Shown: piece after piece, positions 1 to 8,210 of the stretch
Layout: the number at the start of each line of letters is the position of its first letter
Numbering within the stretch: the stretch's first letter is position 1
Source: Bacteroidota bacterium
GTDB lineage: Bacteria; Bacteroidota; Bacteroidia; Chitinophagales; Chitinophagaceae
Length of the DNA stretch: 10,802 nt
Direction: 5' to 3'
Assembly: GCA_023436685.1 (NCBI GenBank)
Contig: JAEZIL010000297.1
Coordinates: 1-10,802 of the forward strand
Notes under the pieces: model-generated
What the model was told of the DNA's origin: nothing
Databases searched by the model: none
Seen by the model: the letters and a program-made list of their open reading frames with translations, nothing else
Position numbers and translations under genes: made by a program

Positions 1-672
1 AAGGGGGATACAATACTTTCTTACCTCGTAAAGCGTATTAGTAGTTTAGGTATACAAACAGTTGTAGCGACGACAACCTCTGAAAAAGATGATGAACTTG
101 CAGTATATCTTAGTAGTAATAACATACCATATGTTAGAGGTTCAGAAGATGATGTACTGAGCAGGTTTGTACTTGCAGCCGATTATTTTAATTTAAATTA
201 TATAATTCGCATTTGTGCTGACAGTCCGTTTATAGACAAAGGCTTTTTGAGCAAGCTGATTAAAATATGGGAACAAGGTAAGAAAAAAGATTACCTATCA
301 TTCTCGTATCAAGGTAAACCGACAGTATTATCGCATTTTGGAGTATTTGGAGAGATAGTATCGGTTGAGGCGCTGAAAAAACTGGCATCTACTTTTCCTG
401 AAAACGATTTTTATAAAGAGCATGTTACTAATGGTATTTATACTAATGCTGATATGTTTAGTATTGAACTATTCCCTTTTGATGACGTTCTGGCACCATA
501 TGATGGCCTACGTTTTACTGTTGACACCTTGTCGGATTACGAAGTAATAAAGAATATTTCCTCATCTGTTAATGTTGAGGAAGTTAATTTTGAGACAATT
601 GCTGATTGGGCAATCCAGCAGCCTGGTATTTTAAACAACATGCGAGATAATATAACGAACAATAAAAAATGA
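1..672 (+). CDS. spsF: SpsF-type cytidylyltransferase, 5' partial
   Basis: The reading frame is open from base 1 to the TGA at 670-672 (223 residues seen), so the start lies upstream. It belongs to the SpsF/CMP-sugar cytidylyltransferase group with a nucleotide-diphospho-sugar transferase fold. Visible landmarks are VVATTTSEKDDEL, the GSEDDVLSRF block (about 139-168), IRICADSPFID (205-237) and LRFTVDT near the C-terminus (508-528). The N-terminal nucleotide-binding loop (usually GSxRLPGK) lies outside the window, and about 25-30 residues appear to be missing. From the family, the likely role is to activate a 2-keto-3-deoxy sugar acid with CTP in the cytoplasm. The NeuB-type synthase and HAD phosphatase that follow support this. 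Its stop codon overlaps the next start as ATGA (669-672), indicating translational coupling. A TTG at 247 is internal and not the start. Family is fairly certain; the exact sugar is unknown. Confidence 0.85.
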   Translation, partial: KGDTILSYLVKRISSLGIQTVVATTTSEKDDELAVYLSSNNIPYVRGSEDDVLSRFVLAADYFNLNYIIRICADSPFIDKGFLSKLIKIWEQGKKKDYLSFSYQGKPTVLSHFGVFGEIVSVEALKKLASTFPENDFYKEHVTNGIYTNADMFSIELFPFDDVLAPYDGLRFTVDTLSDYEVIKNISSSVNVEEVNFETIADWAIQQPGILNNMRDNITNNKK

Positions 673-1715
673 GTATTCCATCAACATATATAATCGGCGA
701 AATTGGCCAAAACCATAACGGATCCGTAGATCTGGCCAAACTAATAATAGATCTGGCCTGCAGACCTATAGAAGAAAATTTGTTCAATTTGGAACTTAAG
801 CCAATGGATGCTGTAAAGCTTACAAAAAGAGATCTTAACCAAGAATTGTCCAATTCTCAGATGAATGCACCATATACAAGTGCACACTCTTTTGGTAAAA
901 CTTATGGTGAGCATAGGGAAGTATTGGAACTAACCGATGAAGAGCACTATGAGGTATATAAATATGCCAAAGAAAGAAATATCGATTTCATTGAAACACT
1001 CTGCGCTATCGGCTGTCTTAGCATGCTTAAGTTGTTCACGCCTGATTACCTGAAAGTAGCTAGTAGGGATCTTACCAATCTGCCACTTTTGTCTGCATTG
1101 GCTGAAACTAAAATACCTATTATACTTTCTACAGGTATGGCAGGTAAAGAACAACTGGATGATGCGCTTAATAGAATTACTAAGTACCATAACAATATAT
1201 CTATTTTACATTGTGTCTCTCAGTATCCAACTGAACCCCAGAATGTAAATTTAAATACAATAGTATATTTAAAAGAGCAATATCCTCAATATAGGATCGG
1301 GTATTCAGATCATACTATTGGCATAGCCGCTCCCTTAGCTTCTGTTGCAATGGGTGCGGAAATAATAGAAAAGCATATAACTATCGATCGCAGAATGAAA
1401 GGTACTGATCAGGCAGGTTCTTTAGGTCCTGATGGTATAAATAGAATGGTGCGTGATATACGAGTTTTTGAAAAATCAAGAGGTGTTAAAGATATTTTCA
1501 TTGATCCTAAAGTTGAAATTGCAAAGCATAAACTTGAAAGATCAATTGCAACAAATAAAGCGCTTGAAAAAGGACACGTAATTACCGAAGCAGATATACA
1601 TCTGTTGTCGCCAGGTGATGGCTTTAAGTGGGCAGAAAAAGAACAAATTATTGGCAAACAGTTGCGCGAGGATATTGATAAGAATGAAATAATATATAAT
1701 AAACATTTGGTTTAA
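669..1715 (+). CDS. neuB: NeuB/SpsE-family nonulosonate synthase with SAF domain
   Basis: A 348-residue PEP-condensing aldol synthase of the N-acetylneuraminate synthase family: TIM barrel at about 5-270, C-terminal SAF (antifreeze-like) domain at about 288-346. Such enzymes join PEP to a hexosamine or hexose (free or 6-phosphate) to give a nine-carbon 2-keto-3-deoxy acid. Residues matching meningococcal NeuB (from memory) are E11 in EIGQNHNG, K50, T110, K129, S132, D134, S154, H215 in SDHT, H236 in EKH and D247. R291 probably matches the SAF arginine that reaches into the neighbouring subunit. Unusual points: KVASRD in place of the common K-I-A-S-G-D, ETLCA in place of S-T-P-F-D, DAVKLTKRD in place of D-A-V-K-F-Q, and an insert of several residues at about 32-45. 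These mark a divergent clade, so the substrate may not be ManNAc. The ATG overlaps the upstream stop by 4 bases. Family is certain; product is uncertain. Confidence 0.9.
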   Translation: MSIPSTYIIGEIGQNHNGSVDLAKLIIDLACRPIEENLFNLELKPMDAVKLTKRDLNQELSNSQMNAPYTSAHSFGKTYGEHREVLELTDEEHYEVYKYAKERNIDFIETLCAIGCLSMLKLFTPDYLKVASRDLTNLPLLSALAETKIPIILSTGMAGKEQLDDALNRITKYHNNISILHCVSQYPTEPQNVNLNTIVYLKEQYPQYRIGYSDHTIGIAAPLASVAMGAEIIEKHITIDRRMKGTDQAGSLGPDGINRMVRDIRVFEKSRGVKDIFIDPKVEIAKHKLERSIATNKALEKGHVITEADIHLLSPGDGFKWAEKEQIIGKQLREDIDKNEIIYNKHLV

Positions 1716-1717
1716 CA

Positions 1718-2272
1718 ATGCAGTTTGTAAAAGATTTAATATTAGACTGGTCAAAGAATACAATTTTTTCACCTAGTGTTACAGCTTTAACTGACAATCA
1801 ATGGGAACAAGTAATTGAGATATTTAAAGTAGATTATCAAAAATATTATACGGATGATTTTAAGTTAGAAAAAATAAAGTATTTTCCTGGACTTCTAGCC
1901 ACGTTTTTTTACCGCATATCAAGGCGTCTGTTTCTGCTAGATGATAGTAGCAATGCGCAGGAATATGCATCATTAGGCTTCTTTCTTTCTTCAACAGAAA
2001 TATATTATAGTGCGAAAATTGGTACTGGACTTAAAATAAACCACAGTGTAGGGACTATTATTGGAGCTAGAGTTATTGTTGGGAACAATGTTCTACTTCA
2101 TCATAATGTTACGTTAGGAGATAAAAATGGCGGTAGACCAATCATTGAGGATGAAGTAATAGTATACCCTGGAGCCACAATCGTCGGAGAAATAGTAATT
2201 GGCAGAGGATCAATTATTGGTGCAAATGTTTTTGTTGATAAGACATGTTCTGCAAAATCTATAATACTATAA
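1718..2272 (+). CDS. CysE-like hexapeptide-repeat acetyltransferase
   Basis: A 184-residue protein with an N-terminal helical region (about 1-85, including the YFPGLLATFFYRISRRLF stretch typical of serine acetyltransferase-like proteins) and a left-handed beta-helix of hexapeptide repeats from about 90 to the end. INHSVG carries the probable catalytic histidine equivalent to the LDHATG histidine of CysE. The GDRHP segment that helps CysE bind serine appears here as NGGRPII, without the histidine, and the CysE Asp of DIHP is replaced by Glu in EIYY. The protein ends at DKTCSAKSIIL, just after the helix, and lacks the usual G-x-P-A-K tail. These points favour a sugar acetyltransferase over a cysteine-synthesis enzyme. 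Its place between the synthase and the phosphatase suggests acetylation of the sugar acid or of a precursor. It starts 2 bases after the previous stop. Acetyltransferase fold is firm; acceptor is unknown. Confidence 0.8.
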   Translation: MQFVKDLILDWSKNTIFSPSVTALTDNQWEQVIEIFKVDYQKYYTDDFKLEKIKYFPGLLATFFYRISRRLFLLDDSSNAQEYASLGFFLSSTEIYYSAKIGTGLKINHSVGTIIGARVIVGNNVLLHHNVTLGDKNGGRPIIEDEVIVYPGATIVGEIVIGRGSIIGANVFVDKTCSAKSIIL

Positions 2273-2794
<522 letters not shown>

Positions 2795-2807
2795 TATCTG
2801 TTATTGT

Positions 2808-4211
2808 ATGCTGAAAAAGCTTTTCTCCGATACTGCTATCTATGGCCTAGCTCCACAAATTCCTAAGATAGTTAGCATATTCATCTTGCCAATCTTAACA
2901 AAGCATTTAACAGCTTTCGATTTTGGCGTGTATGGGATTATTACCTCCTTGGTAACTGGAATATCAGTCTTCGCTACGCTAGGTTTAAATGTGGTATTAA
3001 GTAACAGTTTCTTTAAGGAATCTAGATATATATGGACATGGAGACAAATCTATGGTATATTGATAATCTGGAATATTCCTTATGGCATATTGCTCGGTAT
3101 GCTGATTTATCTTTTTATTCCAAATGAGGCTTTGCCTAATGCAACTTGGATAATTATATCAAATGTTTTGCCAATTGTTTTTTTCGGCCCAACCGCCACT
3201 CTTGGAGGCTTATATTACCAGCTTCAGAGAAAGCCACTTCAGATCGCTGTTAGGAGCACTATTCTGGGTATTCTTACAATAGTCTTGAATGTATATCTTA
3301 TTGTATATAAGGGAATGGGATATATGGGGTGGTTTATATCTAGTGCTATAAGTCAAATGTTAGGGCAGTTATCATTTTGGATTCCTTTAAACTTTATCCA
3401 TAAGATAACTCCTATTTTCAGGTTTAATAAACTTTTCTTGAGTAGAAATCTCAAAATAGCATTGCCAACAGTTCCGCACTCATACGGGGCATATCTGCTG
3501 AACACATCAGATCGATTAGTGATGAAGATAGTAGGTATATCAACCTTGCAAATTGGTATGTATAATGCTGCCTATACAGTTAGTAATTTTATCAAAGTGA
3601 TTTCAAATGCCTCTGGGCAAGCCGCTATGCCGTTACTATTAAAGGCATACAAGGAAAACAAAGAGCATATAGCGCGAAGAGTTACTTTTACATTAACGAT
3701 AGCTTTTTTAGTAATTACCTTTATCTGCTCATTATGGCTAAAGGAAATATTTTATGCTTTAATCAACAACGCGGTCTTGAGAGAGACATATCCACTAGGT
3801 ATAATTATAGTTATGTCCAATTGTTATAGACCTATGTATGTAGGTGCTAATAATAGACTTTTTTATTTTGAAAAAACCCGTACATTATTAAAGATTACCT
3901 TAGTAGCTGGTGTAAGCAATGTCTTGTTAAACATAATACTCATACCCTTGTTAGGATATCAGGCAGCAGCATATACCACTTATATCGGCTTAATGTACAT
4001 CGGATATTCTGGTTATTTTCTAAAAGAATTTGAGAATAACGTTACACTGAATTATTACCCTATCCGCTGGTTAGTTACGACAATTTTTTTAACAGTTCTT
4101 GCCTATTATATGGTAGAATTGGCTGCTGTCCACAAGTTTATAATAAGTCTTACCGCATTAGGCGTTGGATATATAAGCTACACTAAACTTTTGATTGATG
4201 GAGAGGAGTGA
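2808..4211 (+). CDS. wzx: Wzx-type oligosaccharide flippase
   Basis: A 467-residue integral inner-membrane protein of the polysaccharide-biosynthesis flippase family (MOP superfamily), of normal length with about 12-14 hydrophobic segments spread over the whole protein. The N-terminus (TAIYGLAPQIPKIVSIFILP...FGVYGI) and the mid-protein loop ALPTVPHSYGAYLLNTSDRLVM (about 218-239, with Pro220 and the Asp-Arg pair 235-236) are typical of Wzx proteins. It would move undecaprenyl-diphosphate-linked repeat units from the cytoplasmic to the periplasmic face. The EpsG-like polymerase downstream (8211-9404) is the expected partner. The ATG lies 13 bases after the phosphatase stop. The 3' end overlaps the next gene by 14 bases. 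Function class is well supported; the transported glycan cannot be told from sequence. Confidence 0.9.
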   Translation: MLKKLFSDTAIYGLAPQIPKIVSIFILPILTKHLTAFDFGVYGIITSLVTGISVFATLGLNVVLSNSFFKESRYIWTWRQIYGILIIWNIPYGILLGMLIYLFIPNEALPNATWIIISNVLPIVFFGPTATLGGLYYQLQRKPLQIAVRSTILGILTIVLNVYLIVYKGMGYMGWFISSAISQMLGQLSFWIPLNFIHKITPIFRFNKLFLSRNLKIALPTVPHSYGAYLLNTSDRLVMKIVGISTLQIGMYNAAYTVSNFIKVISNASGQAAMPLLLKAYKENKEHIARRVTFTLTIAFLVITFICSLWLKEIFYALINNAVLRETYPLGIIIVMSNCYRPMYVGANNRLFYFEKTRTLLKITLVAGVSNVLLNIILIPLLGYQAAAYTTYIGLMYIGYSGYFLKEFENNVTLNYYPIRWLVTTIFLTVLAYYMVELAAVHKFIISLTALGVGYISYTKLLIDGEE

Positions 4212-5538
4212 TTTTATTAAAATAATAAACAGCATTGAGAACGATTTTCCAGTAATTGATTGGAAGTATTTTGATATGCATATCTGGCCAATTGTTAAGA
4301 AAGATATTTTTTTCATTTGGAATGATATTGAAAAGCCTAAGCAAAAAAAAAGAAAGCATAATGAGTTTAAGGTTGTGTTAGAATTTTTGAATTCAATAGT
4401 GCGTTTATTAGGAACTAAAGTGTTTCTTCGAGGATTAGACACAGTATTTTTGGGTGCTTCCTCTCATAGAGTAAAGTACGGTAATAAGTTTGTCAATCGT
4501 TATTTTTATCCTCTTATAGAAAAGAGGTCAAAAAAAATATATTTACAGCTAGAATATGGTGAGAAAAAAACTGACGAGATTTATGATCGGTCAATTCCCA
4601 CAGTCTTTTTAAATAATACTATTAAGATTTTTTCTAGAATGGCTAAGCCATTACAGCAACATTTTTCTGCAAAGGAATTACATAAAGTTTTCAGAACGTT
4701 AGAGAGTCAGTTGAATTTGGATCTTAGTGTTTATGAAAAGGATGTTGTCCGAAGAGTTAATATCATTCATAACACTGCTGTATTTTTTGAAACAGTATTT
4801 AAATTTATAAAACCTAAAAGAATAATTGGCCTTTGTTATTACAAAAATGATATGTTTGGCGCCCACTATGCCGCTAATAAGTTAGGAATAGAGAACGCTG
4901 ATATGCAGCATGGCGGTCAAGGAAACTTACATCCCATGTATTTTTTCTCTAAATTGCCCGCTAATGGATTCAATACGTTACCTGAGACTTTTTACTGTTG
5001 GGATAATGCGTCAGCAAACAACATAAGAGCTTGGTTGAAGTACCAACAATTCCATAAGGTTGTTGTATTTGGCAATCCATGGATAGAATTTCAATTGACC
5101 CGTTTTCAAAATAAAAAGCTAACAAGCAAAAAAATAGTTCTTTACACTTTACAAGAGGGAGCATTAGATCCATATATATTAGATGCTATAAAAATGACGC
5201 AAACAGACTATGAATGGTGGTTACGTTTACACCCTAGAATGCTTATAGCAAAAGAGAATATTCAAAGACAACTTGAAGATAGAAATTTGCTTGATTTTGT
5301 AGAAATAGAGAAAGCAACTGAACTGCCTTTACCTATTTTACTTAAAAATAGTAGCGTGCATATTTCTAAATACAGTGGATCAATAATAGAAGCTGTGCAG
5401 ACAAATACCCCTAATATAATAATTGACAAAATTGGAGTAGATACGTATAATGAATATGTGAAAAGTGGTGACGCTAAAGTGGTAATATCAAAGGACGTTA
5501 AAGAATTAGTAGATATTATTAATTCTGTATCGCAATAA
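4198..5538 (+). CDS. Unclassified GT-B-like surface-polysaccharide transferase
   Basis: A 446-residue soluble protein with no signal peptide or membrane segment. I do not recognise a named family with certainty. Features resemble GT-B capsule enzymes. MHIWPIVK lies near the N-terminus (27-34). A DMQHGGQGNLHPMY block (235-248) is followed by LPETFYCWD (261-269). FGNPW (291-295) comes next, then the C-terminal half with LRLHPR (342-347; His-Pro pair 345-346) and HISKYSGSIIEA (388-399). An HP motif followed by a serine-rich S-x-x-S motif is known from bacterial sialyl- and Kdo-transferases, so this protein could transfer the CMP-activated acid made by the upstream genes; that is an inference. 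The acidic D/E-D/E-G motif of sialyltransferases is not clearly present (QEG at 319-321). ATG 4198 is preferred over TTG 4195. It overlaps wzx by 14 bases. Confidence 0.65.
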   Translation: MERSDFIKIINSIENDFPVIDWKYFDMHIWPIVKKDIFFIWNDIEKPKQKKRKHNEFKVVLEFLNSIVRLLGTKVFLRGLDTVFLGASSHRVKYGNKFVNRYFYPLIEKRSKKIYLQLEYGEKKTDEIYDRSIPTVFLNNTIKIFSRMAKPLQQHFSAKELHKVFRTLESQLNLDLSVYEKDVVRRVNIIHNTAVFFETVFKFIKPKRIIGLCYYKNDMFGAHYAANKLGIENADMQHGGQGNLHPMYFFSKLPANGFNTLPETFYCWDNASANNIRAWLKYQQFHKVVVFGNPWIEFQLTRFQNKKLTSKKIVLYTLQEGALDPYILDAIKMTQTDYEWWLRLHPRMLIAKENIQRQLEDRNLLDFVEIEKATELPLPILLKNSSVHISKYSGSIIEAVQTNTPNIIIDKIGVDTYNEYVKSGDAKVVISKDVKELVDIINSVSQ

Positions 5539-5547
5539 GATTTATAT

Positions 5548-6219
5548 ATGAAAAAGTCAGTATCAAACTTATTCAGACTATCTAAATTGAGAAAGTTGTT
5601 ACTAGAACATAATGATATTAGTTCTGAAGTTAAGATTGGTAAAGGTACTTCAATAAAGGGTAGTGTGATAAACGGTCCTATCCTTATTGGCAGGAATTGC
5701 AGAATTAACTATGTTAATGTTATGGGGTCGGTTAGTATTGGCAACAATACATCAATTTGGGGACCAAATATCTATATTAGGGCGGCTCTAAATGAGATTA
5801 ATATTGGCAATTTTTGCTCTATTGCCAGAAATGTTACTATTCAAGAATATAATCACGATTATAAAAATTTTAGTACGTATTTCATTGAACAAAACTTGTT
5901 TAAGAATGGAAGTTATCACCAAGAAATTATTTCAAAGGGTGGTATCGAAATTGGTCATGATGTTTGGATAGGTGTAAATTCTGTAATATTAAGCGGAGTA
6001 AAGATTGGAACCGGTGCTATAATTGGGGCTAGTAGCGTAGTCAGCAGCGACATACCTCCATATGCTATTGCTACTGGTATCCCAGCTAAAATACTTAAAT
6101 ATAGGTTTGACGAGAATATACGTACGCAATTAATAGAGACTGCTTGGTGGAATTGGGATGAAGAAACTATAAAAAATAACAGTAGTAAATTAAAAGCAAT
6201 AGTAACTAATGCAGGCTGA
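5548..6219 (+). CDS. CatB/XAT-type hexapeptide O-acetyltransferase
   Basis: A 223-residue left-handed beta-helix acyltransferase. Hexapeptide repeats run from about 25 to 100 (KIGKGTSIKG, LIGRNCRI, SIGNNTSI, NIGNFCSI) and again from about 130 to 168 (EIGHDVWIG, KIGTGAIIG). They are interrupted by a loop with YNHDY, where His103 matches the catalytic histidine of the xenobiotic/CatB acetyltransferase group. G-I-P-A-K (177-181) and the C-terminal YRFDENIRTQLIETAWWNWD segment (185-204) are hallmarks of that group. In a polysaccharide cluster the expected job is acetyl-CoA-dependent O- or N-acetylation of a sugar, not drug resistance. It starts 9 bases after the preceding stop, and its last 11 bases overlap the GT2 gene. 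The fold is certain, the acceptor unknown. Confidence 0.85.
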   Translation: MKKSVSNLFRLSKLRKLLLEHNDISSEVKIGKGTSIKGSVINGPILIGRNCRINYVNVMGSVSIGNNTSIWGPNIYIRAALNEINIGNFCSIARNVTIQEYNHDYKNFSTYFIEQNLFKNGSYHQEIISKGGIEIGHDVWIGVNSVILSGVKIGTGAIIGASSVVSSDIPPYAIATGIPAKILKYRFDENIRTQLIETAWWNWDEETIKNNSSKLKAIVTNAG

Positions 6220-7060
6220 TTTTAAGGTTTCGGTAATCATACCTGTTTACAATGCAGAAGCGTATTTAAAAATTGCTGTCGAATCTGCTGTTTATAACAA
6301 TGATGTAGGTGAAATCATTTTGATTGAGGATAAATCCCCGGATAACTGCCTTGATATTTGTAAGACCCTTGAACAGAAGTACGCTAAAATCACTGTATTA
6401 CAACACCCTAATGGAGAAAACCGCGGCGCGGGGGAAAGTAGGAATTTAGGTATCCGGAATGCTAAAATGCCGTATATAGCCTTTTTAGATGCTGATGATT
6501 ATTATCTACCTAATCGATTCGAGAACAGTAAAATAATATTCAAAAAAGACCCAACAGTCGATTTTACATTTGGTACTACCCAGTACGACAAAGAATTTTT
6601 AAAAAAATCTCAAAAGTATAAACAGATGAAAATAGCTGATCCTCATTCAGCTAGTATTTTTAATAATATGCTTTTGGGTAATGCAGGGTATTTCGATACT
6701 AATTCCATAACTATAAAAAGGGAATCTTTAATAAATTTTAAGCTTTTTAACCCCAATTTAAAACTTCATCAGGATTCAGAATTATGGATTCGCTTAGCCT
6801 TTAATCTTAATGGCTACCCTGAACCAGAGAATATACCTATTGCTATTGCAAGGCAACATGCCAATAATCGGATCACCCATAAAAACAAGCAATCATTATT
6901 GCTATACTGGAATACTATAAAACAGGAGTTCGCAGACAAACCAATTACACATAAGCAAAGGAAAATAATTGACCTTAATATCAAATTGCTAACGAATAAT
7001 TTCCATCCGTTAATAAACAAAATATACGCTAGGTTAATGCGCCTTTATCTGTCCAATTGA
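6209..7060 (+). CDS. GT2-family glycosyltransferase
   Basis: A 283-residue cytoplasmic GT-A enzyme. The N-terminal domain shows VSVIIPVYNAEAYL (7-20), the Glu-Asp pair 40-41 in LIEDKSPD, GAGESRNLGI (73-82), which contacts the nucleotide sugar, and the metal-binding DADD (94-97). LHQDSELWIRLAF (186-198) holds the likely catalytic base region. The C-terminal part (about 220-283) is rich in Lys and Arg with no membrane helix, so peripheral membrane association is possible. It should add one sugar from a nucleotide donor to the lipid-linked repeat unit. The ATG at 6209 lies inside the end of the preceding acetyltransferase gene (11-base overlap), pointing to coupled translation. Donor and linkage cannot be predicted. 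Confidence 0.9.
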   Translation: MQADFKVSVIIPVYNAEAYLKIAVESAVYNNDVGEIILIEDKSPDNCLDICKTLEQKYAKITVLQHPNGENRGAGESRNLGIRNAKMPYIAFLDADDYYLPNRFENSKIIFKKDPTVDFTFGTTQYDKEFLKKSQKYKQMKIADPHSASIFNNMLLGNAGYFDTNSITIKRESLINFKLFNPNLKLHQDSELWIRLAFNLNGYPEPENIPIAIARQHANNRITHKNKQSLLLYWNTIKQEFADKPITHKQRKIIDLNIKLLTNNFHPLINKIYARLMRLYLSN

Positions 7061-7083
7061 CAGTAAATCAAAAAGATAATACT

Positions 7084-8208
7084 ATGAAAATCGTTTATGT
7101 TGTTGACTTTTCTGTAGAAGGAAGTTCAGGTAAGCATAAGGCTACTAGAGAAAAAGCAGCAGCATTAAAAAACCTATTAGGTGATGCTAATGTTTATTTT
7201 TATTATCCAACAAGTAGTAAAAAAAAGCTGACACGAATGTTAGGCCTTTTTTCGTTGGATTATAAAATGTTCATTACCCTATTGTCAAAACCTGCTGATT
7301 ATTTTTTCATTTCAAGAGTGCTGCTTTTACCGTTGACTCGTCTATTATTGTTTGTCAAAGGTGTAAAAGTATTCAGTGAGTTTCACGCCGATTTTAAAGA
7401 AGAAATTCCACTTTTAAATAAAAGTAAATCTCAGCAAGCTATTCTACATATCCTCGCATTTTTTTTCAATCTCAACTTTAAGATTAGCCATGGTATTATT
7501 TTTAACCATCCTTATCTTAAAAACAAGTTTGACCCTATCTTAAAGAAACCATCAATATATTCATACAATGGTGCTAATTATAAAGAACTTTCTCCTGGCG
7601 ATTTAAAAGAAAACCGTCAATTATTAAGTCTCCCTCAAGATGCAATTATATTTCTTTTCCTTGGTTCTGTGTCTCAATGGCACGGTGTTGACTATTTAAT
7701 TGATATATTTAATTCAGAGCAATTAATGAACCGCAAAGACGTGTACTTATACATTGTTGGTGGCAAAAAGAATGCCTATGTCAATAGTCTCATTGAAAGA
7801 TCAACTAATCCTAATGTCCTATTTAAGGATCCTGTCCCTACAAATATTGCTCAACAGTATATAAATTCAAGTGATTACTGCATGCTACCTGTAAAGCACA
7901 ATAGAACTAGCCCAGGTAGCCCACTAAAACTTTACGATTATATTTCATGCGGCAAGCCGGTAATTACACAAAAAGATACAGCCGGTTATTCTGATGAAGT
8001 TCTAAAATATAATTTAGGATTTATTACCGATTTTACGGATGTAAATGTTGCTATAGGTGATATTCTTGATATTATAGCACTGAATAATTCTAGTAGTTTC
8101 CTGGAAAATAATGTTGATGTTGCAAGGAATAAAGTGTCGTGGCTGGAACGAATGAAAGACTGGATGAAGTTTATCGAAGAGGTAGCTGAATCTCCCAAAC
8201 CTCAGTAG
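7084..8208 (+). CDS. GT4-family glycosyltransferase
   Basis: A 374-residue GT-B glycosyltransferase. The ATG at 7084 gives MKIVYVVDFSV, the normal first beta strand of the N-terminal Rossmann domain. A TTG at 7057 would add nine residues (TVNQKDNT-like) that do not fit the family, so the ATG is chosen. In the C-terminal domain FLFLGSVSQWHGVDYLI (about 190-206) and GSPLKLYDYISCGKPVI (278-294) form the donor-binding region; the first acidic position of the usual E-x7-E is not evident here. The stretch 75-135 is hydrophobic and basic (VLLLPLTRLLLFVKG), as in GT-B enzymes that sit on the membrane surface. The role is transfer of a sugar during repeat-unit assembly. It starts 23 bases after the GT2 stop. 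Donor unknown. Confidence 0.87.
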   Translation: MKIVYVVDFSVEGSSGKHKATREKAAALKNLLGDANVYFYYPTSSKKKLTRMLGLFSLDYKMFITLLSKPADYFFISRVLLLPLTRLLLFVKGVKVFSEFHADFKEEIPLLNKSKSQQAILHILAFFFNLNFKISHGIIFNHPYLKNKFDPILKKPSIYSYNGANYKELSPGDLKENRQLLSLPQDAIIFLFLGSVSQWHGVDYLIDIFNSEQLMNRKDVYLYIVGGKKNAYVNSLIERSTNPNVLFKDPVPTNIAQQYINSSDYCMLPVKHNRTSPGSPLKLYDYISCGKPVITQKDTAGYSDEVLKYNLGFITDFTDVNVAIGDILDIIALNNSSSFLENNVDVARNKVSWLERMKDWMKFIEEVAESPKPQ

Positions 8209-8210
8209 CT

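Noticed and set aside
247..672. A stand-alone 141-residue gene starting at TTG 247.
   Set aside because: The frame is open upstream to base 1 and the upstream residues carry conserved cytidylyltransferase motifs, so this is the C-terminal part of a longer gene.
584..853. Minus-strand open frames such as this one and others across the window (for example 2404-2742, 4158-4442).
   Set aside because: They lie opposite well-supported genes, have low-complexity Ser/Phe/Ile-rich translations, and match no family I recognise.
4201..4218. GAGAGGAG (4201-4208) is the strongest Shine-Dalgarno-like sequence noticed and sits 7 bases before an in-frame ATT (4216) of the GT-B-like gene, suggesting a rare ATT start.
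   Set aside because: An ATG at 4198 in the same frame is a simpler start, the likely host relies little on Shine-Dalgarno sites, and the sequence also encodes the end of Wzx (DGEE).
4485..4492. TAAGTTTG matches the Bacteroides -7 promoter consensus TAnnTTTG.
   Set aside because: It lies inside a coding region with no TTG at the expected upstream distance and no gene start close downstream.
7057..7085. TTGACA (7057-7062) and TACTAT (7080-7085) with a 17-base spacer look like a sigma70 promoter just before the GT4 ATG.
   Set aside because: The match spans the end of one gene and the start codon of the next, would give a leaderless transcript, and Bacteroidota housekeeping promoters have a different consensus. 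Probably chance in AT-rich DNA.
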